Source: CAZEAC01 sp964510065 (GTDB lineage: Bacteria > Bdellovibrionota_C > UBA2361 > CAIXSY01). From it: a DNA stretch of 5,262 nucleotides. Every line of letters begins with the position of its first letter. The stretch's first letter is position 1. Below, piece by piece: positions 1-5,220 of the stretch. The DNA is taken from the NCBI GenBank assembly GCA_964510065.1, contig CAZEAC010000138.1:1-5262 (forward strand), read 5' to 3'. The notes under the pieces were generated by a model, which was not told the origin of the DNA, did no database searches, and was given only the letters and a program-made list of their open reading frames with translations. The position numbers and the translations under genes are program-made.

Positions 1-53
1 CTTTTTACAGTAGGTTTGATTTACTTACTGCCCCTTAAGTCGCAACATACAAG

Positions 54-101
54 GATGGAAGGAGCGAAGGAATTCAAATGATTACCTTCGCTCCTTCTAT
101 C
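54..101 (+). promoter_or_regulatory. Leader hairpin enclosing the Shine-Dalgarno and start codon
   Basis: Bases 54-70 pair with 85-101 to give a 17-bp stem with a single G-U pair (57/98); the inner 13 bp (58-70 with 85-97) are perfect. The 14-nt loop (71-84) contains the ATG at 78-80, and the GAAGG Shine-Dalgarno (66-70) lies in the 5' arm. No T-run follows, so it does not look like an intrinsic terminator. In RNA it could hide the ribosome site of the downstream gene; in DNA it could be a protein-binding dyad. The geometry is read directly from the sequence, while the regulatory role is inferred. Confidence 0.6.
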
Positions 102-1562
102 GTTCGCGTTGAAATGAAAAACGTTGAAATTTCAAAATGTTATAAAGAACATTCCGGCGTGCGCGCGAGTGATGGCTCGATAGCTTTGCGTAATTTCCGC
201 GATTCCGGCAATACTGCATACTGTTGTATGCCAGATTTAACACCACCAGCCGGTCCTCATCGAGAACCAGATCGGCCCTTTCGTGAACAGAGTATTCCTC
301 GTGCGAACATTCGCAGCATTGAGGAGCGGCTACAAGTCTTGGAGCGCGAGCTTCGCTCGGCTCTTGCTGGCAGTGTTTCTCGAAATAGGCATATCTATCT
401 TTGTGGCTGGGATCTGGCGCTCACGATTGCGAACGGTGCTTCACGCGAGCTCTATACCGCATTTCCTCCACTTCTTACAAAAATTAGAGAGCTCAATCTG
501 CCGCGAGAAGCGCGTGCGCGGTTTCCCGTGGCCGATCCAGAAACGGAAATTTGCACCTTTCACGACAACCCAGTCTTTTTTGCGCATATGATCCACGCGG
601 CTATTGTCGATCGCATGCTTCCGAGAGGTATTGATAGTGCGCGCCTTAAAAATCAGATTTTGACGGCCGCACCAAACGTCACTCTCGAATATTTCCAGAT
701 GCTTCAAGAGGCATCACGATTCTGGTCAAAGTCGCCGCAGCATGCACTGGGGATTTGCGCGGAGTTTCTTGGCTTGACGCTGGCATTGCAGTATCTCGGC
801 GGGCATGCACCAACCTTTGGTGTGAGGCACCCCGTAAGTATGCTGAGAGAACCCGGAGGCGACCTCGTAGTTGTTGAGCATGACACTTTGCAATTTTTGC
901 AACGGCTTTCCCCCGGAGCAAAGGTGTTGATTGGAGGCGCGGGGCTGGGAGTTCTCGCTAATATTAAAGAGATCGCCCGTTTTTCGAATATGCAATTTGC
1001 ATTAAACGACAGCGATCCATTTATTTCCAAATGTCTAGGCCATTTTTTAAAAGCATGTCCGCTAAAAAATGTCGCGGTAGCGAGCGAGCCGCTTAGCGAA
1101 GCACTTCGCACAAGGTCCGATCTGGATCTTGTATTGCTTCCCGACCTTTACCGGCTAAACGGCGACAGCGTTGAAGCAGTGAGCCAGCAGTTGGGAAGAG
1201 CATGCCGGGCTGGTGGCGAGGTACATATTTTTCAGAAAAATTGTCCAAAGCGAGTGGGGTGCTTCGATGCGAAGGAGTGGGAATCGCTCCTTCCGGCGGC
1301 GGGCTTCGATATCCTATACCTGGAGACCCGTCCTCTGGTGGCGGGGGCGCTGGAAAATTTAGAACGCGAAGAAATTCTTGATCTCGACGCCTCGCAGATT
1401 CTTTCTGCGCTTAAATCTACTGCACAAGCAAAATCCGAACTGCGCCTGGTGCCGCATCGGTTGATAGTAGCTTCAAAACAGAAAGCGGCGTCGACGGAGG
1501 GCAGGAGCCCGAAGTCGGACCAGACAACACAGGCCAGCGAGGATTCGCGGCACTGCGCTTGA
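78..1562 (+). CDS. Methyltransferase-like protein with N-terminal helical region
   Basis: This 494-residue protein has no clear signal peptide or membrane helix, so it is probably cytoplasmic. Residues 277-417 resemble a class I SAM-dependent methyltransferase fold. They contain a glycine-rich loop after a beta strand (AKVLIGGAGLG, 281-291, with G287-x-G289-x-G291), an acidic stretch where the ribose-binding residue would sit (ALNDSD, 308-313), a motif-IV-like strand (LDLVLLPDLY, 349-358), an RACRAGGEVHIF segment (374-385) matching the usual strand-5 'R-x-L-x-PGG' region, and a final LLPAAGFDILYLE (404-416). The acidic residue normally preceding the first glycine is missing and substrate motifs are not recognisable, so catalytic activity is uncertain. 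Residues 75-96 form a short charged amphipathic helix, about 100-270 look helical, and 468-494 are a low-complexity polar tail. The ATG at 78 was chosen because GAAGG lies 7 nt upstream; ATGs at 114 and 228 are alternatives without a Shine-Dalgarno. The first 50 residues are unlike the rest and may be poorly conserved. The family and substrate are not recognised. Confidence 0.8.
   Translation: MITFAPSIVRVEMKNVEISKCYKEHSGVRASDGSIALRNFRDSGNTAYCCMPDLTPPAGPHREPDRPFREQSIPRANIRSIEERLQVLERELRSALAGSVSRNRHIYLCGWDLALTIANGASRELYTAFPPLLTKIRELNLPREARARFPVADPETEICTFHDNPVFFAHMIHAAIVDRMLPRGIDSARLKNQILTAAPNVTLEYFQMLQEASRFWSKSPQHALGICAEFLGLTLALQYLGGHAPTFGVRHPVSMLREPGGDLVVVEHDTLQFLQRLSPGAKVLIGGAGLGVLANIKEIARFSNMQFALNDSDPFISKCLGHFLKACPLKNVAVASEPLSEALRTRSDLDLVLLPDLYRLNGDSVEAVSQQLGRACRAGGEVHIFQKNCPKRVGCFDAKEWESLLPAAGFDILYLETRPLVAGALENLEREEILDLDASQILSALKSTAQAKSELRLVPHRLIVASKQKAASTEGRSPKSDQTTQASEDSRHCA
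107..135. repeat. 9-bp direct repeat and 12-bp palindrome
   Basis: CGTTGAAAT occurs at 107-115 and again at 122-130, a 15-bp period. The second copy runs into a perfect palindrome TTGAAATTTCAA (124-135). If translated, the repeat gives VEMKN-VEISK. The stretch is AT-rich compared with the following coding sequence. This could be an operator-type element or simply a five-codon duplication near the start of the methyltransferase-like gene. Confidence 0.5.
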
Positions 1563-1625
1563 AATTTGGCTTGATGGTCTGAGGCGAAGCCTCGCTAGGA
1601 CACAGTGACCGAAATACTCTCCTTT

Positions 1626-1706
1626 CCTGGCTCTGTATTCTCAGTGCCTATGTGGTTTTTTTGAGGGTACAATAAACCACAGAGACTTGGAGTGCACCGA
1701 GTGAGG
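1626..1706. repeat. Degenerate long inverted repeat (ACCACAGAGA type)
   Basis: The left arm (1626-1658) and right arm (1674-1706) are imperfect inverted copies: 22 of 33 positions match, including a perfect inner 8 bp (TGTGGTTT 1651-1658 with AAACCACA 1674-1681) around a 15-nt spacer. The right arm starts AAACCACAGAGACTTGGAG. From general knowledge this resembles a dispersed ACCACAGAGACACAGAG element seen between genes in many environmental bacteria, here clearly eroded. The rest of the 1563-1853 intergenic region includes a small GAGGC-GAA-GCCTC hairpin (1581-1593) just after the first gene, without a T-run. Confidence 0.5.
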
Positions 1707-1739
1707 ATCGAGACTAAGGATAAGTTATTTAAGTTACAG

Positions 1740-1745
1740 TATAAT
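1740..1745 (+). promoter_or_regulatory. Candidate -10 box for the exported repeat protein
   Basis: A perfect TATAAT lies about 110 bp upstream of the next ATG, inside an AT-rich stretch. No convincing -35 hexamer is present at 15-18 bp spacing, so the assignment rests on the -10 box alone. Transcription from here would give a leader of roughly 100 nt that includes the dyad at 1780-1809. Confidence 0.3.
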
Positions 1746-1779
1746 AGATGTTCTGATATCGGCGACCTGTCCTACCTTA

Positions 1780-1809
1780 AGATTACTCTGGCGTACGCCG
1801 ACTTAATCT
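1780..1809 (+). promoter_or_regulatory. Dyad in the leader of the exported repeat protein
   Basis: The core is a perfect 10-bp palindrome GGCGTACGCC (1790-1799). It is framed by a T-G wobble (1789/1800), three unpaired bases each side, and a perfect 6-bp outer arm (AGATTA 1780-1785 with TAATCT 1804-1809). All arms share one centre of symmetry between 1794 and 1795. It may be an operator or a leader stem; no T-run follows. Confidence 0.4.
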
Positions 1810-1853
1810 ATGCTTAGTGGGTACACCGTCTGGGATTCTGACTGGGGAGCTTT

Positions 1854-3416
1854 ATGACACAACAACTTAATAGGACTAATATTGTAGTGATCTTCTGTGC
1901 GCTTGTGATTGCTTTCGCTTTGAACACCAATGTTGTGGCGCAGGACAAAGCTGATTTCGTGAAATTCGAAATCGTTGACCTCTATAGTTTATTCAGCGAT
2001 CAAACTTTTCCGGCGAGCGTAATCTTCCGCGCCAAAGCGATTAACAACCGACGTGATATCGCTGGCGGGTACACGCTTTATAGCTTTGATACGTCGAGTC
2101 CTTACTTCATCGGATCGACTCCGCGTTATGCTCCTGAACTTGCGCGGCCCTATGTGCGTCGTGGCGGAATAACAACCCACATCGCGCTTCCCCCGGGCGC
2201 GTCTGGCGCCGAGGTCGTCAAACTAAACGATTCGGGAGATCTGCTTTTAGCGTATTATAAGCCGATAGTTTCAGGGTCGGTTCGCACTCATTACATGGAT
2301 ATGGTATTTCTGCGTGCGGTCGATGGATGGAGATTGCCCGAACCGTTTTTCCCGCTGACATCGAGCCAAGTCCAAAGCTATTTGACTGATTTAAACAACT
2401 CTGCAGTAGTAAGTGGTGGAAGCTTCATCGTGGGACTTTCACAACCTTTTATGCGCAATCTTCTTTTGGGTGGCGCTCCGACTAACTTTACTGTCCCGAG
2501 TCCGGGAGGAACAATTCAGGCGATTAACAACAACAGGTCAGGTGCCGGAGAATATTTTATCCAAGGTGCCTCTACTTCGGACATTGTGCCGGCGCTTTAT
2601 ACCGTGAATAGCAGCGGTGTTGGGAGCAGCCAGCGTATTCCACCCGTAGGCTCTGGATGTGAGAGTTCAGGAAGTGCTAATGACGTTAACGATTCTGGTA
2701 AAGTTCTTATTACAAGGCGCATTCCCTCGACGACTGGGACCACCGGCTCGAATGTAATCTATCCAATCCTTTATAATACCTCAGGCCTCACCAATCAGAT
2801 AACACCCGCAACGCTTCGAAGTGAGCTCTATCCCGTTCGAGGAACTCATCTTAATAATGCGGGTGATGTCGCCGCACGCTATGATCCTGGAATGATGATG
2901 TCAGCGGCTGGTGCGGCGCTTTTCGCGATGAATGAGGGACAGCTTCGAGGCTTTCAGGGAAAGCTTGCTTTCTCGGGTGAGTTTGGTGGGACTGTCGCCA
3001 ATCCCCCATCTATCGAGCAGGCCATTGTAAGCGAAATACTTGGAATGAACGATAAAGCCGAAATGGTGGTGAACTGGGGATGGTTAAGCTCCCCCTGGAT
3101 GAATGATCCGAGCGGATTTCGGCCAGCGATCTTAATTCCGCATTTTGTCAAAGGCGATCATAATCACGACGGCAGGCTGTTCCAGGATCAGAGTGATATG
3201 ACTACTGCACGTGACTGCTACTACAGGAGACCCGCTCCGGTGGGAGTTTTCAGAGACTGCTCTCTTTCAGATCTCAATAATGATGGCACTATCAGTAGCG
3301 CCGAGTATTCCGCGATGTACCGCCAGTATACGGGGCAAAGCGACGGAATTTGGACGCAGTGTCAACCTCCGCCGCCACCGGTGGCCCCAACACCGACTCC
3401 GACGCCCAAGCCCTAA
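1854..3416 (+). CDS. Exported HAF-like repeat protein with EF-hand pair and Pro/Thr tail
   Basis: This 520-residue protein is probably secreted or periplasmic. Residues 1-29 are a Sec-type signal peptide: basic start, hydrophobic core about 10-22, and likely cleavage after NVVA. The body carries seven copies of a short motif [LIVM]N[ND]xG-[DE]-hydrophobic: INNRRDIAGGY (63), LNDSGDLLLAYY (124), LNNSAVVSGG (180), INNNRSGAGEYF (224), VNDSGKVLITRR (278), LNNAGDVAARYD (333) and MNDKAEMVVNWG (398), spaced 44-65 residues. This resembles the extracellular 'HAF' repeat family, which is thought to form beta-propeller-like blades. Residues 435-446 (DHNHDGRLFQDQ) and 473-484 (DLNNDGTISSAE) are calcium-binding loops. 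The second is a canonical EF-hand and the first lacks the final Glu, giving a dockerin-like pair. The end is PPPPPVAPTPTPTPKP (505-520) with no anchor behind it. The start is the ATG at 1854, with GGGGAG at 1844-1849, a rather short spacing. The ligand and biological role are unknown. Confidence 0.88.
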   Translation: MTQQLNRTNIVVIFCALVIAFALNTNVVAQDKADFVKFEIVDLYSLFSDQTFPASVIFRAKAINNRRDIAGGYTLYSFDTSSPYFIGSTPRYAPELARPYVRRGGITTHIALPPGASGAEVVKLNDSGDLLLAYYKPIVSGSVRTHYMDMVFLRAVDGWRLPEPFFPLTSSQVQSYLTDLNNSAVVSGGSFIVGLSQPFMRNLLLGGAPTNFTVPSPGGTIQAINNNRSGAGEYFIQGASTSDIVPALYTVNSSGVGSSQRIPPVGSGCESSGSANDVNDSGKVLITRRIPSTTGTTGSNVIYPILYNTSGLTNQITPATLRSELYPVRGTHLNNAGDVAARYDPGMMMSAAGAALFAMNEGQLRGFQGKLAFSGEFGGTVANPPSIEQAIVSEILGMNDKAEMVVNWGWLSSPWMNDPSGFRPAILIPHFVKGDHNHDGRLFQDQSDMTTARDCYYRRPAPVGVFRDCSLSDLNNDGTISSAEYSAMYRQYTGQSDGIWTQCQPPPPPVAPTPTPTPKP

Positions 3417-3625
3417 AAAGTGTGGGCGCGGCCGAGATGATTCCTTTGGCTGCGCTGCGTTTGGTTTAGCATTCCAGTCCTTATTTAAGGGAATGAGTTC
3501 TGTGGCAGGCATACTGGGCATCTTGCTCACGCGATAGGCGCGGCACCTGTCTCATATCATTCAACTATTTTCCCGAGTTACGAGAGGGGAAGACGCGTCC
3601 CGTCCTAGTGACTGTTATCGCTCCT
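3417..3625. other. Convergent intergenic region with a weak hairpin
   Basis: This stretch separates two convergent genes. The only notable structure is CATTCC (3470-3475) pairing with GGAATG (3490-3495) around an inner CTT/AAG. No T-run follows on either strand, so a terminator is weak at best. GACGCGTC (3592-3599) is a short palindrome. An open + strand frame crosses to 3537 but looks like a continuation in another frame of the preceding gene rather than a separate gene. Confidence 0.35.
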
Positions 3626-3994
3626 CTAGTCAAATGCCCAATACACAACTCTAGACACGACAAGGAAGACTGCAACATTAAGAATCGCGAAGATAGCTCC
3701 AGAACGCAGAGGTAAGAAACTTCGATTAGAAATCGCCAGTAAAAAACTCCCAATAGTGACCGTAACTCCAGCGAAAAACGACATTAGGAGTGCCGGAAGA
3801 AAGACCCATCCCCAATCATAATGCCACGGCCCATGATTAGATTTTAAAAGTGCCCATTCCTCCTGTGCTACGACCTCACCTGTAATACGCGCGAGAAGAT
3901 AAGCCACTAAAACGGCGAGTCCTACTGAGGCCCCAGCAATCCCGACTACTCGAATGAATAGGGTTCCTCGCAATGGGTTCATATTTTCTGTCAT
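3626..3994 (-). CDS. Small three-helix membrane protein of unknown function
   Basis: This 122-residue protein has three predicted membrane segments, about residues 12-35, 62-86 and 98-118. A hydrophilic loop (36-61) contains an aromatic/His patch (NHGPWHYDWGW, 53-63). The loop between helices 2 and 3 (NRSFLPLR, 90-97) is basic and probably cytoplasmic. No family is recognised. The ATG at 3994 has no obvious Shine-Dalgarno; an ATG four codons inside (3982) is an alternative and would still keep all helices. A TATAAT box on the same strand lies about 60 bp upstream. The protein reads as a genuine membrane protein by its hydrophobicity pattern, but nothing points to a partner or substrate. Confidence 0.7.
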   Translation of the reverse strand: MTENMNPLRGTLFIRVVGIAGASVGLAVLVAYLLARITGEVVAQEEWALLKSNHGPWHYDWGWVFLPALLMSFFAGVTVTIGSFLLAISNRSFLPLRSGAIFAILNVAVFLVVSRVVYWAFD

Positions 3995-4051
3995 ATTGGT
4001 AGGAACGATAGGGAGATGAACGCGGTTTTCACTGCTCCATTAAGTACTCTA

Positions 4052-4057
4052 ATTATA
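4052..4057 (-). promoter_or_regulatory. Candidate -10 box for the membrane-protein gene
   Basis: On the - strand this reads TATAAT, preceded by CG, 57 bp before the ATG at 3994. A -35 at 17-bp spacing would be TGGAGT (3 of 6 consensus bases), which is one arm of the palindrome at 4067-4080. That overlap would suit an operator controlling this promoter. Confidence 0.4.
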
Positions 4058-4066
4058 CGTTTGAGT

Positions 4067-4080
4067 TGGAGTTTACTCCA
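4067..4080. promoter_or_regulatory. Perfect 14-bp palindrome, candidate operator
   Basis: TGGAGT-TT-ACTCCA is a perfect 6-2-6 inverted repeat between the acetyltransferase stop and the membrane-protein gene. Its half-site TGGAGT/ACTCCA resembles operators of MerR-family regulators such as the ZntR box, from general knowledge. No regulator gene is in the window and the + strand -10 expected for a MerR-type promoter is absent, so the regulator is unknown. Confidence 0.4.
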
Positions 4081-4107
4081 TACGTGCGGTGCGGCGAAAG
4101 TCCGTAT

Positions 4108-4617
4108 CTAATGGTGGCTATCGGCTAAAAACAACGACATACAAACTACATCGGTATATTCTTCGCCAAGTTTGCGAGCTTTAACCCTAACTCCATCAAC
4201 ACTGAAACCAAGCTTCTCATAAAGTTTGCGCGCTGCCACATTAGACGCAAAAACTTCCAGTTCCAGCTTCTCGAGTCCGACTCTGCGAGCGTGGCCTACT
4301 GCAGTTCGGAGGAGCTCAGCACCAAGTCCTTGGCCTCGAAAATTCGAGTCGAGACCCATTCCAAGTTCGCCAAGATGGGTAAAGCCTTGGCGATCGTTAC
4401 GGCCTACATCGCACCAGCCAACAATTTCACCTAAAGATTCGACAACGAGAAAAGGACAACCAGAACGAAGAACGGATTCCATCCACTGTTTAGACTTTTC
4501 CACCGGGGGTGCTTCAAGAAAGCCGATGTATTTCCTTTCAAGGGCAACACGAGATAGGCAGGCGTGATATCCTTTTAGATCCTCTAACGTAGCCTCCCTA
4601 ATTACCGGTTTACTCAT
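4108..4617 (-). CDS. GNAT-family N-acetyltransferase
   Basis: This 169-residue protein transfers an acetyl group from acetyl-CoA to an amine; the substrate cannot be read from sequence. Numbered from the ATG at 4617, MSKPVIREATLEDL opens the domain. The strand FLVVESLGEIVGWCDV (56-71) is followed by the acetyl-CoA loop, motif A, GLDSNFRGQGLGAELL (88-103), with the R/Q-x-x-G-x-G/A signature at RGQGLG (94-99). Motif B is LEVFASNVAARKLYEKLGF (120-138), with the typical N-x-x-A-x-x-L-Y-x-x-x-G-F pattern. The length is normal for the family. The frame is open further upstream to a TTG at 4653 and an ATG at 4635, but the domain begins a few residues after 4617, which is therefore preferred. None of these starts has a Shine-Dalgarno. 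Immediately upstream lies the long hairpin at 4623-4707, and the next gene on this strand (tautomerase-like) ends about 100 bp away, so co-transcription is possible but unproven. Confidence 0.85.
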   Translation of the reverse strand: MSKPVIREATLEDLKGYHACLSRVALERKYIGFLEAPPVEKSKQWMESVLRSGCPFLVVESLGEIVGWCDVGRNDRQGFTHLGELGMGLDSNFRGQGLGAELLRTAVGHARRVGLEKLELEVFASNVAARKLYEKLGFSVDGVRVKARKLGEEYTDVVCMSLFLADSHH

Positions 4618-4622
4618 ATGAC

Positions 4623-4707
4623 GGATAATGTCCATTACTGCGGGCAGCCACAACTGTTCAATTCGACATTAGTTGCTTGCCTGTTCCGCAGTTAATGTGG
4701 GTTATAG
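4623..4707 (-). repeat. attC-like imperfect hairpin between two small genes
   Basis: Read on the - strand, the order is CTATAAC (4707-4701), a 5-nt spacer, TTAACTGCGG (4695-4686), a central part, CCGCAGTAA (4643-4635), a 5-nt spacer, then ATTATCC (4629-4623). The inner arms are inverted copies differing by one extra A, giving a bulged base. A second stem inside pairs CAACT (4651-4655) with AGTTG (4671-4675) around a 15-nt loop. Integron attC sites have this plan: outer arms, unpaired spacer, inner arms with an extrahelical base, variable end, 57-141 nt. However, the outer arms pair over only 4 bp and do not match RYYYAAC/GTTRRRY, so this is a resemblance rather than an identification. Confidence 0.3.
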
Positions 4708-4714
4708 GGGCATT

Positions 4715-5038
4715 CTAAATTCCAGTCTCAAACTTCCAAGGCATTGGAGTCAGTGTTAAATTTATCGGGTGCTTGAACTGCACTTCCTTTTTCCATGTCA
4801 CGAACCTTGCCTTGAACTCACTTAGCATTCCTTCAACGCTCGGAATTTTGTGAGCGCTCATGTTGACGAATACTTCGATAGGAGCAACGCGCACTTTGAT
4901 TCGAGCGCTGTTGCAATACACGAAGACATCTTCAATTTTTGTAACTTCAGACACAATCTCCTGCGCTGCGACAGCGAGCGAATGCGCTTCTTCATCACTC
5001 AACTTGGAATCGTCGAACTCAATATTAATGACTGGCAT
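4715..5038 (-). CDS. Tautomerase-superfamily-like small protein
   Basis: This 107-residue protein begins Met-Pro followed by a beta strand (MPVINIEF), the hallmark of the tautomerase (4-OT/MIF/CHMI) superfamily, whose catalytic base is the N-terminal proline exposed after Met removal. An amphipathic helix (SDEEAHSLAVAAQEIVSEVT, 14-33) follows, then strands around VFVYCNSARIKVRV (38-51) and APIEVFVNMSA (52-62), a second helix (69-82) and a last strand INLTLTP (92-98). This is the beta-alpha-beta repeat expected of a MIF/CHMI-length (about 110-125 residue) member. R46 and R50 are possible substrate-binding arginines. DUF1904-type tautomerase-like proteins are an alternative. The enzyme activity and substrate are not identifiable. 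The ATG at 5038 is firmly supported by AGGAGA at 5048-5043 on the same strand. No catabolic genes surround it, so a pathway role cannot be inferred. Confidence 0.7.
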   Translation of the reverse strand: MPVINIEFDDSKLSDEEAHSLAVAAQEIVSEVTKIEDVFVYCNSARIKVRVAPIEVFVNMSAHKIPSVEGMLSEFKARFVTWKKEVQFKHPINLTLTPMPWKFETGI

Positions 5039-5042
5039 TTCT

Positions 5043-5048
5043 TCTCCT
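5043..5048 (-). promoter_or_regulatory. Shine-Dalgarno of the tautomerase-like gene
   Basis: On the - strand AGGAGA lies 4 nt before the ATG at 5038, the strongest ribosome-binding site in the right half of the window. It fixes the start that leaves proline as residue 2. Confidence 0.75.
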
Positions 5049-5066
5049 AGCTCGTGACCCTATAAC

Positions 5067-5181
5067 GTTTGCGAGATGGCCGGGCCACCAACCTCAGTAT
5101 TACTTTAGTCGCTTTTCGCGAGGAGCGGAAGCTTTGCTCGTCACATCCCCGCTTGGGGTACGCCTCGAATCTGCGAGCGCT
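5067..5181. other. Apparently non-coding region rich in short palindromes
   Basis: No supportable gene is seen here. Short dyads are TGGCC-G-GGCCA (5077-5087), TCGC-TTTTC-GCGA (5109-5121) and CCCC-GCTT-GGGG (5147-5158). None is followed by a T-run on either strand, so they are not clear terminators. On the - strand this would be the leader of the tautomerase-like gene; no convincing promoter pair is visible. Confidence 0.4.
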
Positions 5182-5220
5182 TTCCCCTCCGGAGTTCCCC
5201 TCCGGAGTTCCCCTCCGGAG
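5182..5220. repeat. Three perfect copies of a 13-bp tandem repeat
   Basis: TTCCCCTCCGGAG is repeated head-to-tail three times without a mismatch (5182-5194, 5195-5207, 5208-5220). Each unit contains the palindrome CTCCGGAG. The 13-bp period is not a multiple of three, which argues against a coding repeat. Confidence 0.9.

Larger units (their letters stand above)
4701..5066. repeat. 9-bp inverted pair bracketing the tautomerase-like gene
   Basis: GTTATAGGG at 4701-4709 and CCCTATAAC at 5058-5066 are exact inverted copies. They lie 5 bp beyond the stop codon and 19 bp upstream of the start codon of the gene between them. The feature span covers both copies and the gene. Confidence 0.5.

Noticed and set aside
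283..591. 102-codon + strand frame inside the first gene
   Set aside because: It lies wholly within the methyltransferase-like gene in another frame and has no domain or Shine-Dalgarno of its own.
704..1111. 135-codon - strand frame
   Set aside because: It is antisense to the most domain-like part of the first gene; its composition is that of a reverse-frame shadow.
3470..3495. Terminator for the exported protein gene
   Set aside because: The stem is short and interrupted and no T-run follows, so it cannot be called an intrinsic terminator.
3559..3614. Second attC-like site (ATTCAAC at 3559, GTTATCG near 3614)
   Set aside because: ATTCAAC matches RYYYAAC, but the outer arms are not complementary and the inner TTCCC/GGGAA stem is off-centre, so the architecture is not attC-like.
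4226..4567. 113-codon + strand frame
   Set aside because: It is antisense to the acetyltransferase, whose motifs A and B are clear; the + frame is Ser/Arg/Pro-rich, typical of a shadow.
4108..4653. Extended acetyltransferase start at TTG 4653
   Set aside because: It has no Shine-Dalgarno, adds 12 residues before the domain, and would translate through the hairpin arm; the ATG at 4617 fits the domain boundary better.
4850..5057. Two overlapping + strand frames of about 65 codons
   Set aside because: Both are antisense to the tautomerase-like gene, which has a strong Shine-Dalgarno and the Met-Pro start.
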